Origin: an uncultured Muribaculaceae bacterium
Lineage (GTDB): Bacteria; Bacteroidota; Bacteroidia; Bacteroidales; Muribaculaceae
Assembly (NCBI GenBank): GCA_934675575.1
Contig: CAKUQQ010000011.1
Coordinates: 1-64,000, forward strand
Reading direction: 5' to 3'
DNA: 64,000 nucleotides
Shown: positions 37,322 through 45,263 of the stretch, one piece after another
Position numbering within the stretch: the first letter of the stretch is position 1
Layout of the letters: every line of letters starts with the position of its first letter
The notes under the pieces: model-generated
Databases searched by the model: none
What the model was told of the DNA's origin: nothing
Seen by the model: the letters and a program-made list of their open reading frames with translations, nothing else
Program-made: the position numbers and the translations under genes

Positions 37322-37396
37322 TGGGTGTTGACGGATTCGAACCGCCGACCCTCTGCTTGTAAGGCAGATGCTCTGAACCAGCTGAGCTAAACACCC
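37322..37396 (-). tRNA. tRNA-Val (anticodon TAC)
   Basis: A 75-nt cloverleaf on the minus strand. Acceptor arm GGGTGTT/AACACCC, D-arm AGCTCAGCTGGTTCAGAGC, anticodon stem TCTGC/GCAGA with loop CTTACAA (anticodon TAC), T-arm with GGTTCGAATCC, and discriminator A. The 3' CCA is not encoded. It is transcribed from its own promoter. Confidence 0.95.
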
Positions 37397-37425
37397 AAAT
37401 TTGCGTTCACCGCTGAATTGCTTTG

Positions 37426-37456
37426 CAAAGTTACAACTTTTTTCCGAACTGCCAAA
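37426..37456 (-). promoter_or_regulatory. tRNA-Val promoter (TTTG-N19-TAACTTTG)
   Basis: Minus-strand TAACTTTG (37433-37426) with TTTG at 37456-37453. It ends 29 nt before the 5' end of the mature tRNA. The rest of the 326-nt gap up to 37722 holds only this promoter and the terminator at 37629. Confidence 0.8.
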
Positions 37457-37628
37457 CTTTAGCCGCACTTTCTTTCTCAAAAATTTCCAAGAATCATACG
37501 CGGCTCCAAAAACTGACAGCACGACAAACGACAAAAGCCAAGCTATCCACACATTCCCAACTATTATTTAGTAATCAATTAGTAGCTCAATTACCCATTT
37601 GCCCCAATCTCCATCACTACAAAACAAA

Positions 37629-37650
37629 AGCTCCACTAACAAGTGAAGCT
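37629..37650 (-). terminator. Terminator downstream of the small sorting-domain gene
   Basis: On the minus strand AGCTTCACT pairs with AGTGGAGCT (one wobble) around TGTT, followed by TTTGTTTT. Confidence 0.7.
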
Positions 37651-37722
37651 TCTTTATGATTTTTATGCCATCGCCCACAACAAATTAATTTCACATACTT
37701 CCAAGGGCGATGCATACCTTAT

Positions 37723-38037
37723 TTATTTCACAACTACTTTCACGGAGCCAAAGCCACTACATCTAACGATGTAGAAACCCTTTGGCAATTCCACCGACAC
37801 ATGGCTGTCGTCAGTCAGCTTCACCACTTTCAGCAGCTGGCCTGTGATGGAATATATGCTGAATGAAGCATCTGCGTTGCCGGCAGTCAGATATATGCGC
37901 CCCTCACCGCCCCTCACAACTGGGCTGACCGACACATTCTCTATGCGCTGCGCCACAGTCACTCCCTCTGGCTCTGCATAAGCGATAGCACTGCCAAATG
38001 CAAGCAAGACAAGCAATATGGATAAAATCTTCTTCAT
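37723..38037 (-). CDS. Small secreted protein consisting almost only of a T9SS-like sorting domain
   Basis: 104 residues from MKKILSILLVLLAFGSAIAY; the Met 7 codons upstream lies within the promoter. After the signal peptide (1-22) there are about 20 residues of linker and then a complete T9SS-type A domain (RIYLTAGNADASFSIYS, ITGQLLKVVKLTDDSHVSV, PKGFYIVRCSGFGSVKVVVK). Sorting domains are normally the tail of a large cargo, so a stand-alone one is unusual. It lies 66 nt downstream of the M6 protease on the same strand but has its own promoter. It could be a remnant of a larger gene or a genuine mini-cargo. Confidence 0.75.
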   Translation of the reverse strand: MKKILSILLVLLAFGSAIAYAEPEGVTVAQRIENVSVSPVVRGGEGRIYLTAGNADASFSIYSITGQLLKVVKLTDDSHVSVELPKGFYIVRCSGFGSVKVVVK

Positions 38038-38046
38038 TTCAATTAG

Positions 38047-38077
38047 CAAATATATCAATTCGTTGGTATATTCACAA
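38047..38077 (-). promoter_or_regulatory. Promoter of the small sorting-domain gene (TTG-N20-TATATTTG)
   Basis: Minus-strand TATATTTG (38054-38047) with TTG at 38077-38075. Only 9 nt separate it from the ATG at 38037. Confidence 0.75.
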
Positions 38078-38103
38078 CAATCCAGCCGTTTTTTAACTAT
38101 TTT

Positions 38104-40068
38104 TTATCGCACGGCTATTTTCACAGCAATGCCGCCAGTCTTCACCACATACACGCCTCTTGCCAGCGCCACGCTTCCACCACGCAGCTCACCAACAGTC
38201 CGGCCCATTGTGTCAAACACTGTTGCGGCAACACCGTCTTTCACCGTCAACGCATTTCCATTAAGTCTGAACGCATCGTCAGCCACAATGCCGTTCACTC
38301 CGGCACCGTTAACCGTCACTTCAAGCTCTGCCGAATAGGCCGACTTCATGCCATCAGGATACACCGACCTTACACGCCACCTGTATGTAGCACCTTTCTT
38401 CAATCCAGTCACCACAACGCAAGTGTCGGTTATGTGCTCTATCAGGCGGTCAAATCCATTATCGCCAAGCACATTCACCGCATATTCCGATGCCTCGGCG
38501 CATGGCTGCCACGACACGGCAAACGTGGAGTCAGTTAACTCAGCCTTTGGGTTTTGAACAGGAATTTCCAGCTTTCTGCAATATTTGAACGTAATGATGC
38601 CGTCAGTCTCATCAATGCAAGTTATCGGCTTACCCATCTTGTGTCCGTCATTTAGTTTTGCCGCAGGTGTCGTGTTATCAGTCAGCTGCGTGTTGGCACC
38701 GCCGTTAGGAAACAAGTCGCCCTCCAGTGTCGAGGTCGAGAGTTTGTTGTCAGCCGGTACAATCGTCATGTTAGGACGGCTGCTGTTTGAATTCACGGTG
38801 TTGTCAGCCCAGGCTGTAGAGTCATAGTCCACATGAGTAACCATCATGCCGTGCGCCGGCAAATATGCGTCCCACCCCACTTGCTGTTTGTTTTCGAGCA
38901 AGTAATACTCGTTGGCATTATAGGGACTTTGCACCCTGTAGGCCTTGCCTCCAGCCGACAGCGTGCTCAGCTCGCATGTGGCGTTGGCTTCAGGCTCGTC
39001 AATGTCGAGCCAGCCCATGAACCATCGCTCGTATGCTGTGTAGTTGCACGGAGTTTTGCTGTCGTTGTTATAGTTGCCATAGTCCATCACACTCCACACG
39101 TCCATGCAGAAATTACTGGAATAGTAGAAATCCGGTAAGCCAAGGCAGTGCGAAAACTCATGGCAAAATGTGCCCACACCGCACACGCTGCCGTCGGAGT
39201 CAAGCTCATTTGTGCAGGCGTATGAGTCTATCTTCACACCGTCAAGCGTCAACGTCTCGCCATTAGCGTCGGTCAGAGTCCACTGGTGTGGCCAAATCGT
39301 GCCTTTTATGCCCGATGTCGCTTCTCCCTTCCACGCATATATCACAAACACCTGATCCACGTATCCGTCGTGGTCGTAGTCATAGTCTGCAAAATTCACC
39401 GTGCCATCTACCTTTTTGCATGCTTCCACAACCATTTCTCCAGGATACTTGTCGTCGCCATATCTGTCATTCTGACCATAGTAGGAGTATTTATTATCCA
39501 TTTTAATCGGCCCAAGCACCACAAACGTTGGCTGATATTTCCCCGACGACTGCTCCAAGAAATAGTTTCTCGCGCTCCAAGTGTCGGTGTTAAGTTGTGC
39601 CTCGTATGCGGCTTTGGGGTCGCTCATTGAGAAATCCTTGTCGTCAAACGACACAAGCAGCACGAGCACCTTTTGTGCCCCCATTGTTGTTTTTCTGCGC
39701 ACAGCCTTCTTTGCAGCGCTTGCTGCACGTCGGCCGCCACCGTTGCCCACAGCCACCGGTTGCAGCGAGGTGTTGCGCTGGGCAACATACAGTTTTTCAT
39801 CACCCTTGCGGCTGTCCTTGTCATGCGCAAGCACACTGCTCTGCGCATAGCAAAAATCACCATTGTCGTGTTGCTCCACAACCAGGTTGTCGTCTGTTGT
39901 GTAGTAATGGTGTCGCTCATCGCCATTCAGCATCACTTTCAGCACCGAGCCGTCACTCTGCTTAAAGTAGTGCGGCACAAGCAGAGCCTTCACCGCTCCA
40001 GCTTCTTGCCACGCACACATCATGGCAACTGCTGCCACCATTGTTCTTATTATGTTGCCGTATCTCAT
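38104..40068 (-). CDS. Secreted M6-family zinc metalloprotease with Fn3 and sorting domain
   Basis: 654 residues from MRYGNIIRTMVAAVAMMCAW; the frame continues 37 codons upstream, but the promoter lies there. Signal peptide, then a pro-region with an N-terminal domain (LVPHYFKQSDGSVLKVMLNG), then the M6 peptidase domain. The zinc site HEFSHCLGLPDFY gives ligands at about His303 and His307 with catalytic Glu304. A Fn3-like domain (about 545-600) and a T9SS-like C-terminus (GVYVVKTGGIAVKIAVR) follow. The family includes immune inhibitor A-type secreted peptidases. It probably degrades host or dietary proteins outside the cell. Confidence 0.92.
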   Translation of the reverse strand: MRYGNIIRTMVAAVAMMCAWQEAGAVKALLVPHYFKQSDGSVLKVMLNGDERHHYYTTDDNLVVEQHDNGDFCYAQSSVLAHDKDSRKGDEKLYVAQRNTSLQPVAVGNGGGRRAASAAKKAVRRKTTMGAQKVLVLLVSFDDKDFSMSDPKAAYEAQLNTDTWSARNYFLEQSSGKYQPTFVVLGPIKMDNKYSYYGQNDRYGDDKYPGEMVVEACKKVDGTVNFADYDYDHDGYVDQVFVIYAWKGEATSGIKGTIWPHQWTLTDANGETLTLDGVKIDSYACTNELDSDGSVCGVGTFCHEFSHCLGLPDFYYSSNFCMDVWSVMDYGNYNNDSKTPCNYTAYERWFMGWLDIDEPEANATCELSTLSAGGKAYRVQSPYNANEYYLLENKQQVGWDAYLPAHGMMVTHVDYDSTAWADNTVNSNSSRPNMTIVPADNKLSTSTLEGDLFPNGGANTQLTDNTTPAAKLNDGHKMGKPITCIDETDGIITFKYCRKLEIPVQNPKAELTDSTFAVSWQPCAEASEYAVNVLGDNGFDRLIEHITDTCVVVTGLKKGATYRWRVRSVYPDGMKSAYSAELEVTVNGAGVNGIVADDAFRLNGNALTVKDGVAATVFDTMGRTVGELRGGSVALARGVYVVKTGGIAVKIAVR

Positions 40069-40138
40069 ATTTCTGTCCGTATATTTATTTGTTACCCTGT
40101 CGCTCACAAGAGCATTGCCTTTGTTAAAATTCTTGCTG

Positions 40139-40169
40139 CAAAAATAGTTTTCTTTTCCCAACTTCACAA
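40139..40169 (-). promoter_or_regulatory. M6 protease promoter (TTG-N20-TATTTTTG)
   Basis: Minus-strand TATTTTTG (40146-40139) with TTG at 40169-40167. It sets the start at 40068 rather than 40179. Confidence 0.75.
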
Positions 40170-40181
40170 CACCGTCCACAT

Positions 40182-41420
40182 CTAATGTTTCGGTGCGTCA
40201 AGACATTCCATGAGAGCATCACTGAGCAGCATGCCCTGCAACTCATATCCGCTCTCAGTGCAGTGCACATGGTCACCGCTTTTCATCAGACCATTTGCCA
40301 CCCATTTTGCGGCAGCGCCGCTGCCGCCAGCCACGGCATACATATCCCACACCGCAATTTTATGCCGTTTGCCATAATCCCTTATTGCCTCTCTCACGCG
40401 AGCCAAGCCTGGTGCCGGCGCATAGCTCGACACACGGCGTCTCACTGTCCTGTATTTTCTGCGCCTGACTTTCACCCGCGTTGTCACCGTGCGCCACTGC
40501 CTGCGGTGAAACTCCATGGGTGTGGTCAGCACTATCTGCACCTCCGGGTTAGCGTGCCTTATGCGCTTCACCATCTGGTCAATATCTTGCTCTATTCCGC
40601 TGCCGCTGCCCACAGCCTCGTTTGTGCCAAGCGACAATATCACCAAGTCTGGTGTCAATGCCTTGAGTTGCTCACCGAAATTTTCTATTTCAAGATACAT
40701 TCCGTATGTAGCTCCATTGTTGCCTATCGACGACACCACCACTCCGGCATTGTCATTCGTCAGCACCGCGCCATATAGTGCGCCGGCAGCCGGCACTTGC
40801 ATAAAAACGTAATCACTGGCCTTGGGCAAGTCATACGCTGTGGCAAAACGAGTCACCTCGCGGCCAAACAGCACCTCATCGCCCACTTTTGCCGTTTTAT
40901 AGCCGCCGTCACCAGAGTGCAATATCGTCACATGGTTAAACGTACAGCCACCCTTGTCAGTTATGTCTATATCCACATGACTGCTGTCAAATGCCACAGC
41001 CAAACCAGTCACGCCTGGTTTCACACCAAACGGTCTGTGTCCTCCAAGCCGGCTTCGCCGAGAAGCAGGCACACTTGCCCTCAACTCATAGTTGTCGGGA
41101 GCATTTGTTCCAGCAAGCCTATACACCCCTATGCAGCCGCGTCCACCGTCACCATAGCGGCTTTGTAGCCGTTGACGCACACGCGCTGTGGCTATGTCAG
41201 GCTGAGTGTGCGAGTCGCCTATCTGCACCACATTCACCTTTGCTCCGGTTGTGCCCTTGCCAAGCCGTGCCAACTTATGCCGCAAGCCGCTCCAGTCTGC
41301 GCCATTAAGCTCTATATGATTCAGATGGCTATTAACAAACGTCAACGCCTGACCATTTGATTTCAAGCAGGTTATGCCAAGCAGACACACTGCTATTATA
41401 ATGTGGAATTTCAACTTCAT
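40182..41420 (-). CDS. Secreted SGNH/GDSL-family hydrolase
   Basis: 412 residues from MKLKFHIIIAVCLLGITC, with a signal peptide ending about SNGQ; the extension to 41465 contains the -7 box. Block I reads VVQIGDSHTQPD (catalytic Ser), the oxyanion/Asn block reads LSLGTNEA, and the C-terminal Asp-His pair is in SGDHVHCTESGY. A jelly-roll-like region of about 130 residues is inserted between blocks I and III. Residues about 305-332 are strikingly Arg/Lys-rich. SGNH enzymes are esterases or lipases, including carbohydrate acetyl-esterases; an acetylated-glycan substrate would fit the CAZyme context but is unproven. Confidence 0.87.
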   Translation of the reverse strand: MKLKFHIIIAVCLLGITCLKSNGQALTFVNSHLNHIELNGADWSGLRHKLARLGKGTTGAKVNVVQIGDSHTQPDIATARVRQRLQSRYGDGGRGCIGVYRLAGTNAPDNYELRASVPASRRSRLGGHRPFGVKPGVTGLAVAFDSSHVDIDITDKGGCTFNHVTILHSGDGGYKTAKVGDEVLFGREVTRFATAYDLPKASDYVFMQVPAAGALYGAVLTNDNAGVVVSSIGNNGATYGMYLEIENFGEQLKALTPDLVILSLGTNEAVGSGSGIEQDIDQMVKRIRHANPEVQIVLTTPMEFHRRQWRTVTTRVKVRRRKYRTVRRRVSSYAPAPGLARVREAIRDYGKRHKIAVWDMYAVAGGSGAAAKWVANGLMKSGDHVHCTESGYELQGMLLSDALMECLDAPKH

Positions 41421-41426
41421 TTGCCA

Positions 41427-41434
41427 CAAAAATA
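41427..41434 (-). promoter_or_regulatory. -7 box (TATTTTTG) of the SGNH hydrolase gene
   Basis: Minus-strand TATTTTTG ends 6 nt before the ATG at 41420. No well-spaced -33 box is seen. Confidence 0.45.
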
Positions 41435-41533
41435 CACATATTCTGCCAATGTGGCCCCATAACACACTGCCGTTTAGCTTTTTTAACCAGCAAGCTCGCC
41501 ATCATCGTTTCACGGGCCTGTACCCAAAAATCA

Positions 41534-41569
41534 GCGGCGGCAGACAAGCCTTTCGCCGTCTGCCGCCGC
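41534..41569 (-). terminator. Terminator downstream of the GH78 gene
   Basis: GCGGCGGCAGAC pairs perfectly with GTCTGCCGCCGC around 12 nt. On the minus strand it is followed by TGATTTTT. Confidence 0.9.
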
Positions 41570-41600
41570 CCTGCAAATAATTATTTTAAACCAATCTTGT

Positions 41601-43823
41601 TTACTTCAATTTCAGCGTGTGCAAGCCTTCACCCACTTTCACCATGCAGCGAGTGCCGTCTTCCACAGCTTTCATTGCCTTGCTTCTACCGTCAAACTCA
41701 TATCCGCCAGCTGCAGCAGGCACCACCAAATTTGCCTTAGTTCCCTTTGGCACTCTCACTGTCAGCCTATAGCCGTTCTCGCTGTTCACATCAACGGTTA
41801 TATTGCCATATTCTGTTGGCACGGTTGCGCTCACACGCTTCAAGTCGCACATTTCGGGGCGCACTTGAAATTCCTTGAAACCAGGCTTCACAGGAGCCAC
41901 TCCTGCTATATATTTCGACATTATTATCAGTGGGCCACCGCTCCAAGCGTGGTTGTAAGTTCCATTAAACTCTGCTCCTTTGCCCAATCCGAAGATTTCC
42001 CACAAGGTGGTGTATTTGCTCTTTATCATAGGCATGTAGCGGTCAAGCATACGCTTCTTGGCCTCTTTCACATATCCCATCTCGCACATGGCCTCAAGCA
42101 CATAGCGTTCCATATATGGGCTTGCGAAATAAGTTTTCATCAAGAAGTCCTTTATCCACTCATACTCGCTCTTTGGGGCCACCCCGGCAAGCACAGCCAA
42201 GGCTTGCACGCGGTCATCGGTGCTGTCGGTGTAGTTTGTGTGACGATAACCTGCGCCAGTCCAGAATTTCTCGTGGAAAGCCTTCTTTATGCTTGCGCTT
42301 CTCTTCAGTGCCCATTCAGCCTCGTCTTTATGACCGAGCAAGTTGGCCTGTTTGGCATAGTTGTCGCAAGTTATGGCATACCACAGCTGGCACATGCCTT
42401 TCATGTCCTGGTGGTAACCCCAGTCACCCCAGTCCCATGCTCCCGGGCGGTAGGTCACCAAGCCGTCGTCTTGCATCACCCATTTGTGCATATATCGCTT
42501 GTTGGCTGGAAATATGTGCTCTATTGTGGCTTTGTCGCCGCTGCCCATATAGTAGTTCCAGTCGCCCAAACCAATGAAAGCCATTGTTTGCATAGGCAAC
42601 TCCCTGTCCCAGTTTCCTGCTGGCACCGGGGCATACATCACGCTGTCTGGCTTCTGCCAGTCTGCCATTTCCCATGCGCATTTGCGAGTGAGCAAACTCG
42701 CACTTGGCGACAGCGAGTAGAATGTCTCCACCATCTCGTTCGACACGTCGCCTATCCATTGTGCACGCTCGCGGTCAGGGCAGTCCATATAGCTGTCACG
42801 CATTGTTATGTATAGCGTGCGCTGCGATTTAGTCCACAGAGAGTTCATGTCGGCATTGTCACAGCTGAACTTACCGGTAAACTCGCAGTCATATCCGGTT
42901 TCTCTATAGCCCAAGTCTATCACTTCCACGCCTTCCGGTATCGTGTATATCACGTCATGGCCGTTCATCCAGCCAAAGTTTTCATATTCTTGCACACCGT
43001 CTTTGGTCACATATTCGGCAAACACGCTCGTTGTGCCACCACCCATGTAGTCGTCTGTACGCATGTCTATCACCTTGCCGGCAGGTGCCTTCACCTTCAA
43101 GTAAGGTGTCACCTGTGCGTTATAGGGCATTGCGCATATCACCTTGTTGCCCTCACGGCGCTGCGACAAGTAGTGCTTCATGCCATAGTCTTTCCACTGG
43201 GCTATCGGACGCTCCACCAGAGCATTCCAGTCGGCTGACTTCAGGTCTATTTCTCCGGCATTCTCCCACGACGAGTCGTCATAGCCCACAGTGTAAAAGT
43301 CGCTTATGTCCTTTTGTGCATTGAAGCCTATGTTCGACTCCGGCAAACGGTAGTTGGGCAGTTCGCCGGCTGGAGTGTAATAAGCCGGGTGCATCTTGGT
43401 TTTCCAAGTTTTGTCGCCCACATAGTGCTTGCCACCCACGGTCATGTCGAAATAGAGTCCTGCGGTGCCCGAACTGCGGTGGCTGAAGCCCTGACGGCCA
43501 TAATACCACACAAGCACGGCTATCGTGTTCTCGCCTTTCTTCAAGTTTTTGAGTTTCACGTTGTCCACGTATGTGTCTGTGGGGTTCGGACCTCTCTTGA
43601 GTCCGCCCTCAAACACTTCAAGCTCGCCGTTCACCCACAACCAATATTTCGAGTCGGCTGCAATTTTCACAAAGTTTTTTGCCGGGTCGCCTGTCACGTT
43701 CACCACCTTTCTGAATATTATCCACTGGTTAGTGTCGGCTGGCGCGGAGTTTCTGATTACGTTCACGGCATCGGCCATAACGCACATCAGCAGCATCGCT
43801 GCAACAAAAGCTAATTTCTTCAT
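41601..43823 (-). CDS. Secreted GH78 alpha-L-rhamnosidase
   Basis: 740 residues with signal peptide MKKLAFVAAMLLMCVMADA. N-terminal beta-sandwich domains (about 25-320) precede the (alpha/alpha)6 barrel. The GH78 signature DCPDRERAQWIGD lies at 347-359 and holds the catalytic-acid region, with GAWDWGDWG and SPYMERYVLEAM further on. A C-terminal beta-sandwich (about 660-740) ends it. It should release terminal alpha-linked L-rhamnose from pectin side chains or plant glycosides in the periplasm. No sorting domain is present. It is single-gene, with a duplicated -7 sequence upstream and a strong terminator. Confidence 0.92.
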   Translation of the reverse strand: MKKLAFVAAMLLMCVMADAVNVIRNSAPADTNQWIIFRKVVNVTGDPAKNFVKIAADSKYWLWVNGELEVFEGGLKRGPNPTDTYVDNVKLKNLKKGENTIAVLVWYYGRQGFSHRSSGTAGLYFDMTVGGKHYVGDKTWKTKMHPAYYTPAGELPNYRLPESNIGFNAQKDISDFYTVGYDDSSWENAGEIDLKSADWNALVERPIAQWKDYGMKHYLSQRREGNKVICAMPYNAQVTPYLKVKAPAGKVIDMRTDDYMGGGTTSVFAEYVTKDGVQEYENFGWMNGHDVIYTIPEGVEVIDLGYRETGYDCEFTGKFSCDNADMNSLWTKSQRTLYITMRDSYMDCPDRERAQWIGDVSNEMVETFYSLSPSASLLTRKCAWEMADWQKPDSVMYAPVPAGNWDRELPMQTMAFIGLGDWNYYMGSGDKATIEHIFPANKRYMHKWVMQDDGLVTYRPGAWDWGDWGYHQDMKGMCQLWYAITCDNYAKQANLLGHKDEAEWALKRSASIKKAFHEKFWTGAGYRHTNYTDSTDDRVQALAVLAGVAPKSEYEWIKDFLMKTYFASPYMERYVLEAMCEMGYVKEAKKRMLDRYMPMIKSKYTTLWEIFGLGKGAEFNGTYNHAWSGGPLIIMSKYIAGVAPVKPGFKEFQVRPEMCDLKRVSATVPTEYGNITVDVNSENGYRLTVRVPKGTKANLVVPAAAGGYEFDGRSKAMKAVEDGTRCMVKVGEGLHTLKLK

Positions 43824-43886
43824 CTTTTAATTATTCTGTTTTTATTTTCAATTTATGTCCATTTTTGGCACAGTCAGTTCTTCTTA

Positions 43887-43977
43887 CAAAGATAATGCAA
43901 ATCGAGATGCAGAACATCAAGCTTGCTTGAATGTTTTGCCGAGATGCAGCTTATCTTATCCAAAGATAATGCAAATC
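43887..43977 (-). repeat. 17-bp direct repeat containing -7 boxes, around a palindrome, upstream of the GH78 gene
   Basis: CAAAGATAATGCAAATC occurs at 43887-43903 and again at 43961-43977. On the minus strand each gives TATCTTTG (43894-43887 and 43968-43961), an exact -7 match. Between them lie CGAGATGCAG twice and the palindrome TCAAGCTTGCTTGA. This looks like a tandem promoter or regulator-binding region for the rhamnosidase gene. Confidence 0.6.
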
Positions 43978-44002
43978 ACGCGCACAGCGTCACGTTTCAC
44001 AC

Positions 44003-44048
44003 AAAAAAAACAGTGCGGAACGCGCCACTCCATCGACACATTCCGCAT
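44003..44048 (-). terminator. Terminator of the small beta-barrel gene
   Basis: ATGCGGAA pairs with TTCCGCAC across a 20-nt loop, followed on the minus strand by eight T. Confidence 0.7.
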
Positions 44049-44080
44049 TGTCTCTGCTTATTTTATTAACAATAACGTGG

Positions 44081-44563
44081 TCAGAACTTATACACTATAC
44101 CCACACCAAACACGGCTTGGTCGTAGTCGCTGACCAGCGAATATTTGATTGCGGCGTTCAACCCCAGGTTTGATGTCACCATATATTCGCAACCGCCACC
44201 CAGGTTAATGCCAAATTTGCCGTCGCTCTTGTGGTCACCAAGTGGACCGTGCGAATACACTGGGCTCACATAAGTCAATCCGCTCAATGGATACACCGAG
44301 AACGATGGTGCCACATGAAACAGATAGTGAGCATTCAAATTCAATTCCCACATGTGGAAGTTGTCGTTCTCAAAAAAGTAGTTAAACGATGTCTCAGCTC
44401 TCCAGTTGTCTGTAATGCCTACTTGAAACTTGGCTCCTATACCCACATTTTCAACTTCAGTTCCATACAACAAATTACCGCCAAGCCCAATTCGCCCAGC
44501 CTGAGCAAAAGCAGAGCCCATGCCCAGCGCTGCAACACATAATAATGCAAATAACTTTTTCAT
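44081..44563 (-). CDS. Outer-membrane beta-barrel protein (OMP_b-brl type)
   Basis: 160 residues. Signal peptide 1-20 (MKKLFALLCVAALGMGSAFA). The mature 140 residues show about eight amphipathic strands (RIGLGGNLLYGTE, IGAKFQVGITDNWRAETSFNYFF, WELNLNAHYLFHVA, GINLGGGCEYMV, AVFGVGIVYKF), ending in the C-terminal aromatic Phe typical of outer-membrane proteins. The size fits an OmpW/OmpX-like eight-stranded barrel. Function unknown. It is monocistronic with its own promoter and terminator. Confidence 0.85.
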   Translation of the reverse strand: MKKLFALLCVAALGMGSAFAQAGRIGLGGNLLYGTEVENVGIGAKFQVGITDNWRAETSFNYFFENDNFHMWELNLNAHYLFHVAPSFSVYPLSGLTYVSPVYSHGPLGDHKSDGKFGINLGGGCEYMVTSNLGLNAAIKYSLVSDYDQAVFGVGIVYKF

Positions 44564-44688
44564 GCTTTTCTAAATATTTATGCGGTTCCGCTCACCAGAA
44601 CAGCGGTTTTCCAATTTTCATACGTGATGTGTGAGCATTTGTTTTTTATTTACATCACATTGCTTCTCTTTTACTGAAATCAGAGTCG

Positions 44689-44718
44689 CAAAATTACAAA
44701 GTTTTTCAAATCTTGCAA
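44689..44718 (-). promoter_or_regulatory. Promoter of the small beta-barrel gene (TTG-N19-TAATTTTG)
   Basis: Minus-strand TAATTTTG (44696-44689) and TTG (44718-44716). It predicts a leader of about 120 nt. Confidence 0.7.
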
Positions 44719-44996
44719 CCCATTAAACATTTTTTATTACACGACACCACCCACTGCACACATCGTGCCATTTCCCTTCAAGTATATGGTTTCATCACAC
44801 ATTTTTACAAAGTTTTACATCAAACTTGCGTTTTAAAACAATCAAAGCTTTCAAAACCCTCAAAAAGAAACGACATTACTATTCCATTTGTTGTATTTAA
44901 TGTTCTTTTTCGGAACTTTACTGCTTCAGAATAAAAAATTCGCCTCTTTTGTAAAATTTCTGTAACAAAAATTAGTTTCGTTCTGAAAAAATATTA

Positions 44997-45004
44997 TACA
45001 TTTG
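44997..45004 (+). promoter_or_regulatory. -7 box (TACATTTG) of the glpT operon
   Basis: Exact TAnnTTTG about 260 nt before glpT, with only TTTCG at loose -33 spacing. Apart from this box and the beta-barrel promoter, the stretch 44564-45004 shows no gene. Confidence 0.6.
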
Positions 45005-45059
45005 CAAACACTTGAAAGAACTAACTGACCTCGGTTAACCTTTTAAGATAAAGCACTAA

Positions 45060-45223
45060 AGGAATTTTAATTCCTCTCTAAACCGACTTCTCCACGTGTG
45101 GAAACGGTGGTTTCGGTGCAAAAGCCACAGTGCTGGCTTGTTGAAGAAGCCAACAAAATGTTGATGGTTTGTTACAAAACCTTTTAGCATTTGTTTGATT
45201 TCAAAACAAAAACGCAGAATAAG
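45060..45223 (+). promoter_or_regulatory. Structured 5' leader of glpT with mutually exclusive hairpins
   Basis: Successive inverted repeats: AGGAATT/AATTCCT (45060-45075); AAGCCA (45123-45128) with TGGCTT (45135-45140); the same TGGCTT with a second AAGCCA (45148-45153); TTGTTG/CAACAA (45139-45157); GGTTT/AAACC (45167-45182) followed by TTTT; and TTTGTTT/AAAACAAA (about 45188-45215). TGGCTT can pair with only one AAGCCA at a time, the classic form of a two-state leader. A 9-codon ORF (MLMVCYKTF) starts at 45159. It matches no riboswitch class I recognise; a switching role is inferred. Confidence 0.45.
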
Positions 45224-45263
45224 TTCACAATTATTATAAACTTGAAACAATAAACGAAAAAAC

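Noticed and set aside
37310..37552. 80-codon minus-strand frame with a hydrophobic start
   Set aside because: Its C-terminal half is a translation of tRNA-Val and its promoter, a common artefact.
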